64,000 nucleotides of DNA from Cercis canadensis (taxonomy: Eukaryota; Streptophyta; Magnoliopsida; Fabales; Fabaceae). The stretch covers positions 303,558 to 367,557 of the forward strand of contig QAOA01002234.1 in the NCBI GenBank assembly GCA_003255065.1, given 5' to 3'. Shown here piece by piece: positions 11,346-29,540 of the stretch. A program made the position numbers and the translations under genes. The stretch's first letter is position 1. The number at the start of each line of letters is the position of its first letter. Under the pieces are notes generated by a model. It was not told the DNA's origin, searched no databases, and was given only the letters and a program-made list of their open reading frames with translations.

Positions 11346-14100
11346 TTCTTGAGCCGATGGGCAAAGATTCTCATAATAGTGTGACATTGTTCTGTAGGAA
11401 TCATGATCATGCTTTCGAAGATGACATTCTCATTCCAAAAATTGATAGGAATGATCGATATAGAAATGTTTATCTGTGTTAGTATATGAAGACAATTGTA
11501 CTAGTGTGTGCTAATACAAGCAAAGTAATGTGCAACTATCATTATTCACATTAATATCAGCACGGTCACAGTTGCAAAGCAAAGTAGTGTGCAACTGGCA
11601 TGTTTGTTTGTGTCATCTTTCTACAATTAAGTTAGCCTTTGTATCAAATTTTAATTTCTTGGCAGAATAAAAACACCGATAAATATAATATAAATAGGAA
11701 TTTGTTATTTCCACACTCATTATTATTAATGTCACACTTTATTTATTAAAAAATTTATTATATAGACAAAATTAACTGTCATCTAATAAGGTAAGATTTA
11801 AATCTAATAATAGTAATATAATCTCATTTAATAAGTAAAATTTTTCATACTGAATGAGGTAATTTAGTCATATTCTATTTAGATAGAACTCAGTATAAAC
11901 ACATATATAAAAGTTTTTCTATGAAGTTTATTATTTCTTTTACAGCCGTCAAGCATCGCTATGGCATGAAGTTTCACATCCTTGTCGTAACCGTTCTCTC
12001 AAGTCTCAGTGTCAGTAGTCCCTCATGAAATTACCAATAAAATAATTGGCCTCAGTCTCACAAGTATCTCAGCGCTGGTAGTTCCTCGGAAATTACCAAT
12101 AATCGGCTTATCTAAGACATTCAATGAGTTAGATAATATGCTACAATTGAAAATTTCAGTCCTCTTACATAATCAGCAAGGCTTGATAATACTATAGATG
12201 GTCTTATGCTTTTGTCCCTAATGCAATTTGGGGCATCGTCAGGGTTGGAGTCATTGAACACATTATACAGTAAAGACATTTGGTGCATTTATTTTATTCA
12301 ATCATCCTCACAAATCTGCAACATGCATATTTCTTCTATAATAAGGATTCTGGCAGAAAAGATATCTCAGGGCCGTGGCCAAAGGGTCAAATATTACAAG
12401 AATTTGAGTGTTTTTAGAATCTTAAAAGATATCTTAAATTTTCTCCATTTATGGTAAAAAAATTCTATTGTAAGTTTGTTTGAAATTTATATCAATAATG
12501 ATTTTTAAATCTTATGGTAAGTTGCTGTAATCATTCTTTTCCCCATTTCATGTTATAGAATTGAAATATTAGGGATTAATTTTTTATTTGAGTTTTAGTG
12601 ATTAATTGCCATTTTCTTCCCAATGGAAGTGCACACCATTCCCAAAAAGAAATATCAGTTTGATAATATATTGATGACAACTGTGAAGATTGAGATTGAT
12701 CATTGATGGGTTCCTTTTTTCTTATTATGATACTATAGTCAAAAAATTTGTGTTATGTGGTGTAACTTATTCTAGTCCGGGATTTGCTTTCTAATGTTAC
12801 TCTTGATTCTTCTTTAAAAGATCTTTTATATACAAATTCAAAAATCTGTCAAGCAAGGAGAATATTAATCTGTTTTGAGTCCTCACTCACAATATAAATA
12901 AGCAAGAGCACCATGTATTATATTCTTTTCCATTGTGTTCATATTCTTATTCTCTTCTATTTGGTTGCGCATGATGGAGTGGACATCTTCACTAATAGCA
13001 AATTAAATGAGTCTCTGTCCTTAATTTATTTTCTTGGATGTTGGATCATCGTCAGATTCATTGCTTTTGAACTTGGACTTTTTCTCAAAGAAGAAGCTTC
13101 CTCGAAATCAGCAAAACAAGATGGACATTTGATTGAAGAAAATTGCGAACTCATAATTCAGTCTTACCAAATAAATCCTCAAGTATCTTTCCCAAACTGC
13201 ACGTAATTGACACAGTAAACAATCAAGTTTCTTTCCCTAACTGCACGTAATTGACACAATAAACAATCAAGTATCTTTCCCTAACTGCACGTAGTTGACA
13301 AGGTATGTAACTGCAGTGACAAAAAGTCTATTATTGAAGCAAGGGTCAATGTCGAAGAAAACAATTAACATGTAAAGTCATTTAGTGCATTTATGCTTTT
13401 TAATCATAATCAGAGGCATTGCTTTCCTACTTGGATTTGTCATACTGCTCTAGTGCAAGAAAACAACGACAGGACTGTCTCAGAACATTTGATTGAAGAA
13501 AATAGCGAGTCCATTATTCTGTAGTACCCATTAACCTCTCAAGTCTCTTTTTCTAATAGTAATTGTTATCCTAGAATCACCACGATACCTCTCAGTTAGT
13601 TAGATAGGTTTAGTGGGATCCACATGGTGAATTTTGTGTCATTGCAAGTTCTTGAAAAACTGAGTAATCCTATATGTGTCAAAACAAACATGTCCATATA
13701 AAATGTAAGAATTGCATGATATAAAAAAAATATGCCAAAAAAAACTTTTTGAATTTTTTGAATATGTGTTTTTGGAAGGCTGTCTTATATCGCAATGGAA
13801 CTATTTGTTCTAGCACATATTTAGTAACTTAGAGCCTGTTTGCTTTATTCATTTTCTATTTCCATTTCCAGTGAAAACAGAAATTAGATCTGAAAATGTG
13901 TTTGGTTCAATAAATAAAAATATTTTCATTGAAAACATTTCCAAAAGTACAATGTAAACTGAAAACATCAAAAAGAAGTTTTCGATGTTTTCACTTATGT
14001 CCGGTGACAATTTTGCAATTCTACTAACTTTTTTTTTTTTCAACAAAGACTCACCCAATACTTGCCTTCATTATCTGTATCCCTTCCATTTGGTTGCACA
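11346..14100. other. intergenic region shared with unit B, no intact gene
   Basis: Aligns in patches with 34175-37502. Unit A lacks about 500 bases present in B (35165-35660). A possible diverged receptor-kinase signal-peptide exon lies at about 12913-13100: the wording 'atttggttgc.ca...atgga.tggacat.ttcac.attagcaaa' echoes the true first exon at 14090, but no LRR follows. About 13830-14050, absent from B, begins 'gagcctgtttgcttt' and resembles the termini of hAT-type MITEs. Confidence 0.45.
13183..13305. repeat. short tandem repeat, about 44-bp unit, 3 copies (unit A)
   Basis: 'tatctttcccaaactgcacg' plus 'taattgacacagtaaacaa' recurs three times with small changes. The same array is at about 36645-36770 in unit B, so it predates the segmental duplication. 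Confidence 0.75.
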
Positions 14101-14358
14101 ATGCACATGATGGACATATTCACCATTAGCAAAAGGCTTCATCACTGTGCCCTGCTTAACTTTCTACTCTGCATTATAGTTTCACAAACCTTGGTGTGTA
14201 AGCCAACCACTAGTGCTGGCCTGCGCTTGGGATCAGAGACAGATAAACTTGCTCTGCTTGCCTTGAAGGACAAACTAACTAAAGGCTTGCCTGATGCTCT
14301 GCCTTCATGGAATGATTCTCTTCACTTATGTGAGTGGCAGGGTGTTATATGCAGTTCT
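14101..14358 (+). pseudogene. LRR receptor-like kinase, first exon (signal peptide + LRR N-terminal domain), copy A
   Basis: From ATG 14101 it encodes MHMMDIF..., a hydrophobic signal segment (LLNFLLCIIVSQTLVC), then the LRRNT_2 cap: DKLALLALKDKLT...ALPSWNDSLHLCEWQGVIC. This is the usual opening of LRR-XII receptor kinases, which perceive extracellular ligands at the plasma membrane. It stops after GVICSS, where a copia LTR begins at 14359; the unit B homologue continues there with RHMRVAVLNL. An in-frame ATG at 14062 is also possible, but the later ATG gives the better signal peptide. Confidence 0.85.
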
Positions 14359-15240
14359 TGTTGAAATTAGTAAAGTAATTTTCTAGAATAATGTCTCTTT
14401 GTTTAACAAGAAGCTTATTTACTCAATAATCCTAGTTTTTAGTGTGGTTCATGTATTAGGAATTAATTAGGGGGATGAACCTTTTCTCATTGGAGTCCTA
14501 TAAATACCTATGTAATCTTTCATTCGATATGTATAAAAAATATAATACAAGTCTTGTTCTCTTATCCATTATTGGAGTTCTATTATTTTCTTTGGCTTGT
14601 TTTTTTTCACCAAGGTTGTTGATCTTGGGCTAGTGTAACCTTGTTGCACTTCAGTTTCTCTTTATGGTATCAGAGCTTGAGAGATAGCTTTGTGTCAAGA
14701 TCTCTTGTGAAGAAAATCAGCTGGTTTCCAAATGGATTCGAGTGGTCGTGTTGTTGGATTTGGTATGGAGCTATTAAACCAATCCAATTACAAAGTATGG
14801 AAGAATTGTATGGAGTCCTATCTCATTGGGAAAGACCTTTGGGAGGTTGTTAGTGGAGATGACGCTATTGCTCCAGAAAATGATGCTGAGGCTTTCAAGC
14901 AATGAAGACAGAAAAATGCTAAGGCGAAATTTTCCTTGAAGAGGTCTATTTCCAATGGAATGTTTGAGCACATTATCTGTTGCAAATCTGCCAATGAGAT
15001 TTGGCAAACCTTTGATAGGCTATTCAATACGAAAGATGTGGCTCACTTGTAACTCTTGGAGAATCAACTTGCAATTGCTTCTGAAGGAGATCTTTCTATT
15101 GCTCAATTCTTCCTGAAAATTAAAAATCTATGTTCAGAAATTTCAGCTCTAGATCCAGATGAGCCTATTTATGAAGCTCGTATGAGGCGGCATATTGTTC
15201 ATGGATTGAAGCCGAAGTACATTCCTTATGTCACCTTGTT
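14359..15240 (+). mobile_element. Ty1/copia fragment: LTR and 5' gag
   Basis: Starts TGTTGAAATT directly in the LRR exon. It contains an LTR-like stretch with a TATA motif (ctataaatacc at about 14500) and the primer site TGGTATCAGAGC at about 14666. A gag reading frame follows: SSGRVVGFGMELLNQSNYKV, then LWEVVSG, SISNGMFEHII, LLENQLA and HGLKPKYIPYV. Stops interrupt it (FKQ*RQK, AHL*LLE) and it breaks off near 15240. A related gag fragment lies in reverse at 40160-40606. Confidence 0.8.
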
Positions 15241-15764
15241 TAGTATCTACTTTGAAAAACGAAATGGAAAGTGACTTCTTTCTTTCTGAATATCAATGTA
15301 TTTCTTTAATAAGATAAAATCTTCTTGATGAGTTAAACACAATTCTATCACTATATATTTTAATACTTTTATGTATTATATTATCAAAATTAAAATATGC
15401 TCCCAGTCAAGCAAAACAATGAGCAGATGTATTCTCTCTACTTGTTAACATCACCTCAGTAAAATATTCTTCAAGTCAACCAGCACTGTTATCAAATCAA
15501 CCCTAAATTGGCAAATAAAAAACATAAACGTCATAATCATTGCTTGCAGACCAAATTGAAAAGAAACTACTTTGTATTTCTCCATGCTTTTCTAGACATT
15601 CAATTTGTGACTATGATAAATATACAAAACCCAGTTAAGCTTAAGCTTCGTTTAGTCAAAGAGACTCTTGTATCATGTCAAGAAATCATATCAATCTAAA
15701 AGCTTAAACTATTAGATAAAGTTTCAAAAATAATTTTATATTTAACATATTGAAAAGCTACAAA

Positions 15765-16160
15765 AACTGTGGGGGTTGGCTATAACTCAGAATAGTTATC
15801 TGGACAGATTCCACCATCAGTATGCAACCTCACTCAATTGTCCAAACTTTACCTTCTAGAAAATGGTTTAGATGGAACTATGGAAGCATACCTGCAACTA
15901 TCAGCAACTGCTAAAGTTTGCAGTTGTTGGATGTCTCACACAATAAACTTACCGTTGCTATACCTCCACAAGTAATGTGTCCTTTCTCCCTCACACAGCT
16001 GGTCAGTTTCTCAGAATTCACTGACTGGCAATTTACCTGTTGATGTAGGCAAACTGAGAAACATAATTGCTATGCATGTATCTGAAAACCAATTGTCTAG
16101 TGCAATTCCTGAAGCCATTGGACAGCGTGAGAGCCTTGAACTCCCAAGATACCAACCAGA
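15765..16160 (+). pseudogene. degenerate LRR fragment of a receptor-like kinase
   Basis: Scattered in-frame pieces match consecutive LRRs of the kinases in this window. The clearest is SQNSLTGNLPVDVGKLRNII followed by VSENQLSSAIPEAIGQRESLE at about 16005-16145. Weaker remnants upstream (DVSHNKLTVAIPPQV-like at about 15930) need several frame changes. Homologous LRRs lie at 32380-32560 in unit B. No kinase domain follows. Confidence 0.7.
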
Positions 16161-16389
16161 CTCTTTCTGAAGGAACTTTCGTCGAGCAGAAGGTGTACAA
16201 TATCGTTCCTCTAAATAGTAAAGCTTAACCTTCGACAAAAAGAATAGTCAGGATCAGCAAATTTTCCAATCGTCATTTACAAGTTCAGTACACCAAGTTT
16301 AAGTTCAGACAGCATCATCAACCACACCTTAACTGAAGCTTTTGGATCTATTCATTTAAGCTTTTCTTATAATTTTCCATGACAATGAA

Positions 16390-16545
16390 AAATTATGGGC
16401 CACATTATTAGCTAACAATCATGTAAACACATTTGGATAACAAACTAACAGTTACAGTAAAATTAAGCAATTGGAAAATTATAAAGCTTATCTGTACAAT
16501 TCCAAAACTAAAGAGGAACCAAAAGTGCAATTAAAAATAAGAGGT
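16390..16545. repeat. dispersed repeat, copy 1 of 2
   Basis: 'cattattagctaacaatcat' through 'aaaactaaagagg' recurs at about 20275-20425 with a few changes. The two copies flank the hAT/SINE block on both sides in the same orientation. Origin not recognised. Confidence 0.65.
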
Positions 16546-17289
16546 TTCTTGGATACTTTGGTATGGATGTGGTATGCCATATCACATGAGAACTATTAAT
16601 GTGTGAATGACATATGTACAAGTCAATTATTTTCAAATTTGTTGAAGAGAATAAGATAATTATATTTTATATCCAATAAAACATGAAAATTACTTATTGA
16701 TGGTAAATATTTGTTACATCAGTGTAATATGACATAATTATGTAGTATTAGAGCTATCAAGACGGGCCACCTTAACCCGCCACTAAATGAGGCGGGGCAG
16801 TTTGAGAAAACCTCAACCCAACCCAACCCAACCTGCTGTGGGTTGTGAGATAGGTGGGCCAGCCCGCCAAAAATAGACAAAAAAAAAAAGAACAACAACA
16901 AATCAGAACAGCAAGAGAACAACCACAACCACATTAATTAAAGCATTTGAACAAATAATTCTCTATCACATAATTCAAATCATCCAAGAGGACCAAAACT
17001 AATTAAATAGTCTAACAAAGTAACAAACAATCATCAAAGGACAAGTCCAAGAAGACCAATACCAACATGGCAACATAATCTTTAAAACAAATCATACAAA
17101 GTTCTTCAAAATTCATCAACCATCACATCATTCAAACCATCTTCTTCTTCTCCTTTTCCTTCATCTTCAATAATCTCTAAAATAACATTTGATTCATCTT
17201 GTGATCTGTCTTGTGACAAAGTTGTTTTAAATTTGCATAATCTTCATTATCTACATATACAATACAGAAAGATAAGAGTAGTTAAAAAT

Positions 17290-19442
17290 TAAAATCATGA
17301 TAAACCAAGGCATCAACCATATAAATAACATAGTGCAAATAATTTGTCAATAAAATTACCATTAGCGTAACCATGCAACCAATTACAAGTGCAAAAAAGA
17401 GCTTGCACTTTTTCAAGAAGGGTACAACTTCTATAGTTGTTGAGCACACGAGCACCAATAGAAAATGTTGATTATGATGCAACAGTAGTTATAGGGACAG
17501 CCAAAACATCATATGCCATTAGTGTAAAAGTTGAATACCGATGCGTATGATTCTTCCAATACTCCAATACATCCTAATCTTCATAATACCCAAACTCAAT
17601 ATTTGGCTCCTCTAAAGATCCAATTGAGATTTTTCAGCATTTGTAATAGTTTGACTTTCATATGCCTTAATTTCCTACATTAATTGAAGCATGTTATCAT
17701 TAAAAAAAAAAAAAAAAGCGATAGAGAAACAAATTAGATAATTCAAGAAAAAAAGAAACTATTAGAATACTTATATCAAGGATTTTTTTGCCTTTGTTTC
17801 CTGTTCCTCCTCCACTTGTCCTAGGTGTAAATGAGATAGAAGATTGAGATTAAGAAGAACTTAGTACATTAGCATTGGAATATTGTTCAAAAAGCTTGTA
17901 CAGCTTTGTCTTAACAAAGGACAACTTCTCTTGACATTTGGTAGGATCACTATCAACCTTTGAATAAAAATACTCCAACATTGAAAATTTTATGCGTGGG
18001 TCAAGAACAGACCCAAATTCAATACTTATCAAACTTCCCTTGCATCATTCTACACATGTCACTTATCACCATATCTTCACACACCAAGTTGTCCTTTAAC
18101 AAAACTTTGATTTTCCAAACTTGCATAAAATACAAATTTGATGTAAGATAAGAAGAACCAGAGATTAAGTTGATAGTCTCATAAAATGGCTCTAGAAACT
18201 CACATATTTTCTCTCATCTTTTCCACTCTTCAAATGAAGGATAATACTTATAATTCTTATCATTCAATTGGAGAGAAGCAAAATGCTTTTTTTTTTTTTT
18301 TTTTTTATAATTGATGGCACTATCTAACATCAAATATGTTGAATTCCAACAAGTAAACACATCAAAGCGCAAGCCAACATTAATGTCAATATTACAAACT
18401 TCTCTCACAATCTTCAAATTTTTGCATCTGAACTGTTCACATACTTGATAATTCATTAAAAAAAAAAAAAAGCAATAGAGAAACAAATTAGATAATTCAA
18501 GAAAAAAAGAAACTATTAGAATACTTATATCAAGGATTTTTTTGCCTTTGTTTCCTGTTCCTCCTCCACTTGTCCTAGGTGTAAATGAGATAGAAGATTG
18601 AGATTAAGAAGAACTTAGTACATTAGCATTGGAATATTGTTCAAAAAGCTTGTACAGCTTTGTCTTAACAAAGGATAACTTCTCTTGACATTTGGTAGGA
18701 TCACTATCAACCTTTGAATAAAAATACTCCAACATTGAAAATTTTATGCGTGGGTCAAGAACAGACCCAAATTCAATACTTATCAAACTTCCCTTGCGTC
18801 ATTCTACACATGTCACTTATCACCATATCTTCACACACCAAGTTGTCCTTTAACAAAACTTTGATTTTCCAAACTTGCATAAAATACAAATTTGATGTAA
18901 GATAAGAAGAACCAGAGATTAAGTTGATAGTCTCATAAAATGGCTCTAGAAACTCACATATTTTCTCTCATCTTTTCCACTCTTCAAATGAAGGATAATA
19001 CTTATAATTCTTATCATTCAATTGGAGAGAAGCAAAATGCTTTTTTTTTTTTTCTTTTTTATAATTGATGGCACTATCTAACATCAAATATGTTGAATTC
19101 CAACAAGTAGACACATCAAAGCCCAAGCCAACATTAATGTCAATATTACAAACTTCTCTCACACAATCTTCAAATTTTTGCATCTGAACTGTTCACATAC
19201 TTGATAGATTCTCTAATTTTATTCAAAATTACACTAGCCACTTTCAAGCCTTCTTGGACAATAATATTCAATATATGAGCTGAACGACGAACATTAAAAA
19301 ATTTCCCTTCACATAACAAGCTATCATACAAAGACAATTGTTCTTTCAACATATCTTGCATATTGTCATTGCTAGAAGTATTATCCAAAGTTAGAGAAAT
19401 TTTTTTTTTTGCAATCCCCAATTGGTCCATTTTATACACCAT
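17290..19442 (-). pseudogene. hAT transposase (RICESLEEPER/zinc-finger BED-like) pseudogene
   Basis: Read from 19442 downwards: LTLDNTSSNDNM (RNase H-fold Asp region), FNVRRSAHILNIIVQEGLK, FDVSTCWNSTYLMLD, the insertion-domain piece YYPSFEEWKR, then FGSVLDPRIKFSMLEYFYSK. Near 17600-17380 is a C-terminal dimerisation remnant (FGYYED, then STFSIGARVLNNYRSC). These blocks are in the family order. The central part is present twice (see the 754-bp duplication), and there are stops plus a poly-T run of about 26 bases inside the coding region. No active enzyme can be made. The family's conserved 'CAHILNL' appears here as SAHILNI. Confidence 0.85.
17700..19207. repeat. 754-bp direct tandem duplication inside the hAT transposase
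   Basis: Segment 17700-18453 repeats at 18454-19207 with offset 754, for example MISIEFGSVLDPRIKF encoded at both 18032 and 18786. Differences are few (length of the A/T runs, 'gcgatag' against 'gcaatag', single substitutions). No N lies between the copies, unlike the contig-join duplications. Confidence 0.9.
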
Positions 19443-19464
19443 TAGTGTAGAGTCGTTCTAGAGT

Positions 19465-19625
19465 GAAGCTCCTCAAGAGGATAGCTCAATGGTTGAGCAC
19501 TGGGCATTCTGTGGAGATTTAGTGTTCAAATCCCATGAGGGTCGAATAGGGTAAGATTATGGGATGCAATAGACTACCTTTATTGTGTAGCCTCTAATGG
19601 ACAAAAAATAAATTTTCTAGTGACA
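19465..19625 (+). repeat. tRNA-derived SINE-like element
   Basis: Contains a near-perfect pol III A box (TAGCTCAATGG) and, about 35 bases on, a B box (TGTTCAAATCCC), followed by about 100 bases of unrelated body. It is not a functional tRNA: the stems do not pair. It abuts the truncated end of the hAT element. Confidence 0.6.
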
Positions 19626-22392
19626 TGTGGAAATGATCATTATATTTATTTCAAAAACTGCAGAGGTCATCAATGATATGTGGGCTTAATGATATATCAC
19701 TTGGTTATAGGAACCAAGGCATTGATGTCAACAGTTCAACACCCATCATGTGCTCCCCTTTCTATTCTCAGCTCTTTGAGATCCTTTGTAATTATCCTTT
19801 CTTGCCCTCTCTGTCAAATTTAAGTCTTGCCATATATAGCAATTTGCGTACCTCCCCGGACTAGGACAAGTGACTATTTCAGTATACTTATTCTTCATAT
19901 ATTAAATGAACTATCACATTTTGAATTTGATAGCCCAACTATTTCCTTTGTTGGTTAATTCTTCACAAGTTGTTTTAAAAACCCAATTCAACACATCCAA
20001 CCTATGTTTTAATATGTTAGTAATGAGAAAATTTTGGGGAATGTGAAACAGTTAGATAGAAAAATGAACAGGTCATGAACCGGGTCGAATGACCCGTTTT
20101 CCGTATCTTCAACCCGGTTAGAGGTTGAAGATGAGAAACTTCTCTGAAACTGTACTACAACCCTTAGTTTGTAAATTCATTGCAGTAACACCCTTCAAAA
20201 TTATACTATAGCCCAGAATTTATAAAGCTTTGACAACTTTTCTTTTAATTTTGCATGACAATAATTATTAGCCACATTATTAGCTAACAATCATGTAAAC
20301 ACATTTGGATAGAGCAAACTAACAGTTACACTAAAATTAAGCAAATGGAAAAATATAAAACTTTTATTTGTACAATTTCAAAACTAAAGAGGGACTAAAA
20401 GTGTAATTAAGAATAACATGCGAAAATAGTGTAATATATCATAAATGAGCTCCAACTTTTAGGACTTAACTCAATTTTCGATGGAGCTTTGTAGGTTGGC
20501 ACCTATTAGGCGCAATCTAGTGTAGGCTTACCCGTAGTTTGCAAAAGGTCAAAATAATTAAAAAATAAATAAAAAGACTGCATTGTTTGACTAAAGAAAG
20601 AGTTTGAGTAGGTAGTATTTAAGTTTAGGTAAATTGAGATAAATTTGGATGTTGCTGTGCTGCAAATTATAACAATCACTAATAAATAAGTAGCAATTTA
20701 AACTTAGTATCATAAATATCAACTTATTTGTTTAAAATCCACAACGTTGGATATTCCCAACTTATTCAACCTGAATTATGAACAATCATCCAATTTGTAG
20801 CATAAAATTCAACTTAATTATGTAAAATGTCAATAGAAATACGATTTCTAAGTACTTCTCTAAACTTATTCCACCTCAATCATGAAAAATGGTGTAATAA
20901 TAAAATCTAGCTTAATTCTGTAAAACCTCTAATTTGACATGTCCTCCTCTAGTTTATGCTCACTTTAATTAGTGATATTTTTAATATTGAGTTTATGTAG
21001 CTTCAAACAGTAGTATGGGTAGAAAAGTTCTGAGCCTTATTGGCTATTTGAAATTCGATATAGGACCTGTATTGTTGTGATGTTAGAGAATGTATATTTG
21101 AGCTGTTAAATCCCAGTATTGGACAAATTCTGTTAAATGGAACTGTATCCTCCCATCTGGTTAGTTGCATACAATAGTCCACGTGTCATCATTTTGTAGG
21201 GCAGTGCATCGGTGCAACAACCAACAAGTGAACAAGAATCACCCCATTTTTACATGTGATTTTTTCTTGTTTACTTCTAGCCGCTTTTATCAGATTTTTG
21301 CATTCCATTATCATATTCTTTTCCAAAATTCTACCTCACCTATTTTTAGTGAGATTTAAATCCTATATGTTTATTATCAAGTATCAAGTGCTTAATCATT
21401 AGAGTTCTCATCTAATAAATGTGAATTTGGTGCTATTGATGAAGTGTTTTTCAAACATTTGCAACTGTTAGTTTTATAATCATTCATAATCTTTTATCTA
21501 AAAACTTAAATTTTTAGGTGAGATAATTATTCCTGACACTTCAGGGAGGCCAGAGTCTCACCTCCAATGCTCAAGTTAGTTCAATAATGTGTAAGTAAAT
21601 AGAGAGGTGCAGGTCGGGAGGGAGAAGGGGAACCTGAGAGAGATAAGGGGCTCGGAGAGGAAATGAGACATTGTAACGTGACTACTTAGTATTAAAGTTG
21701 AGAGTGAGGCACTTAAGCTTTTATATTGGCCATCCACAGGGGCTTTATCGTCCTTTACTGTGTATTTATGTCATGTATAGTCAGCTGCCACTAACCTCAG
21801 CGAGGTAGAGAAGGAACAAATGGAGAGAGATGCTGTCAAAGCTAACATTAGCAAGCAATTGGAATTCGGTTAGAATCGAATGAAACAACAGGCCAATCGC
21901 CATAGGAGGGTGTGTTATTTGAGGTTGGGCAATGGGTTTGTTTTTGTATTGCATTTTTACAAAATCTTGCATTGTTTTGATATTTTGGAAGTATTCTTGA
22001 TCTTGAGTACCTTTTTCCATTGCTCTTTTTAGTTTCTACCATCTCATTTATTAAGCTTTTTTCCATAAAAAATGAATGATAAAGTGAACCAAAGAGATTT
22101 GGTAAAACACCCAAAATTGAAATGGAGTTGAATGGTTACAATAAGATAAGCACCAGAAACTAAAGAGTTTATTGAAGAACATTACAAGCAATTTCTCAAA
22201 GTAAGTTCATATATTTGTTGACGACTAGGTATTTTTTGACATCTTTGCTCTACCTTGCAATTTATTCATTGAAGAAATCCCATCAAAGTAACACAGACCC
22301 AAGATCTATCATATTGAAGAGTAAGCTTTAGGATAAAAGCATTTTTTCCATAAAATGGAAAAAAATTTACCTACGTATAGTTGAAGCCCAGC
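19626..22392. other. intergenic region, no gene recognised
   Basis: Short open frames only, none with a recognisable domain. Includes the second copy of the 16390-type repeat (20275-20425). The minus-strand frames at 21781-22114 overlap each other and match nothing I know. The part near 22200-22392 would be the 3' flank of CKX-B. Confidence 0.5.
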
Positions 22393-28684
<6,292 letters not shown>

Positions 28685-28755
28685 GTTTTGGAGAAGCTAG
28701 GGTTTTGTATTGGTTGCTTTTCTATGTTGTGGATTCTTAGGGGTGAATGGGTAAG

Positions 28756-28763
28756 TATATATA
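28756..28763 (-). promoter_or_regulatory. putative TATA box of CKX-B
   Basis: TATATATA on the minus strand about 72 bases upstream of the ATG, implying a short 5' leader. Confidence 0.5.
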
Positions 28764-28891
28764 GGAAGTTCGAGAGTCCTGGGAGAAATTAGAAGTCTTT
28801 CAGAATATCTTCATTTTTTTTTTCATTTTTCATGGGAATATCTTCTTACATTTGGGATATGGAAATTTGGCAAACATATTTTGCAAGAGTT

Positions 28892-29156
28892 GAAAAATAT
28901 ACTACTACTATGTTACAAAAGTCTATTATAACAAAATAAACATGTCTCACATAATTTTGGCAGTTGAAAAATATACCACTTCTATGTTACAAAAGTCTAT
29001 TATAAAAAATAAAAAAAATTGAGTAAAATAAGAAAAATATACTACTACTATGTTACAAAAGTCTATTATAACAAAATCAACATGTCTCACATAATTTTGG
29101 CAGTTGAAAAATATACCACTTCTATGTTACAAAAGTCTATTATAAAAAAAAAAATT
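28892..29156. repeat. about 140-bp tandem duplication upstream of CKX-B
   Basis: 'gaaaaatatactactactat' through 'aaaagtctattataaaaaa' occurs twice, starting near 28892 and 29033. Unit A has a single copy (3285-3410), so this arose after the segmental duplication. Confidence 0.8.
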
Positions 29157-29410
29157 GAGTAAAATACATTTTTATTATTGAATTATTTCTCAAATGTCAC
29201 TTTAGTCTTTGATTCATTTTTAGTGTCATTTTAATCCTCGAATAATTGCATTACCCATCAAATCAGTCATCCGTAGCACAAAAAATAATCACTTAAAAAA
29301 CTAATTTGGATAATAGAATAATTATTTGAGGATTAAAGTAACACCAAAATTAAATCAAAAATTAAAGTAAAATTGAAAAATAATTTAGGAACGAAAAATA
29401 TATTTAACTC
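29157..29410. mobile_element. foldback MITE, copy 4
   Basis: The clearest of the four. The left arm gagtaaaatacatttttatt... and 'tttagtgtcattttaatcct' pair with the right arm '...aggattaaagtaacaccaaa' and 'aaatatatttaactc'. Arms of about 110 bases around a short centre. Confidence 0.7.
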
Positions 29411-29540
29411 AAAAAAATAAAACAAACATTTCTCTCATGGATGTAATCCTCCTATATCAATTCAAACAAATCTTAGTTCTTCCCCGTATCTTTGATTAGA
29501 TGACTTTCTTTCCTTCCTCAAATCCTTTTGGTTATCTTCC

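Larger units (their letters stand above)
16749..19443 (-). mobile_element. hAT DNA transposon, 5'-truncated
   Basis: The left boundary TAGAGCTATCAAGACGGGCC followed by a Pro/Ala-type GC-rich stretch (cccgcc, ggcgggg, repeated aaccc) is typical of plant hAT termini. The transposase is encoded on the minus strand towards this end. At 19443 the transposase reading stops abruptly against a SINE-like segment, and no matching inverted terminus or 8-bp target duplication is visible. The N-terminal BED zinc finger and the other terminus are therefore missing. Confidence 0.75.

Noticed and set aside
16800..16860. Repeated 'aaccc' suggesting interstitial telomere repeats
   Set aside because: The unit is aaccc without the TTTAGGG heptamer, and it lies in the GC-rich subterminal part expected of a hAT element.
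19470..19560. tRNA gene suggested by A and B boxes
   Set aside because: No acceptor stem or anticodon arm pairs around the boxes; it fits a tRNA-derived SINE better.
21781..22114. Two overlapping minus-strand frames of 79 and 88 codons
   Set aside because: They overlap in different frames, neither has a recognisable domain, and there are no splice or promoter cues. Left as unassigned.
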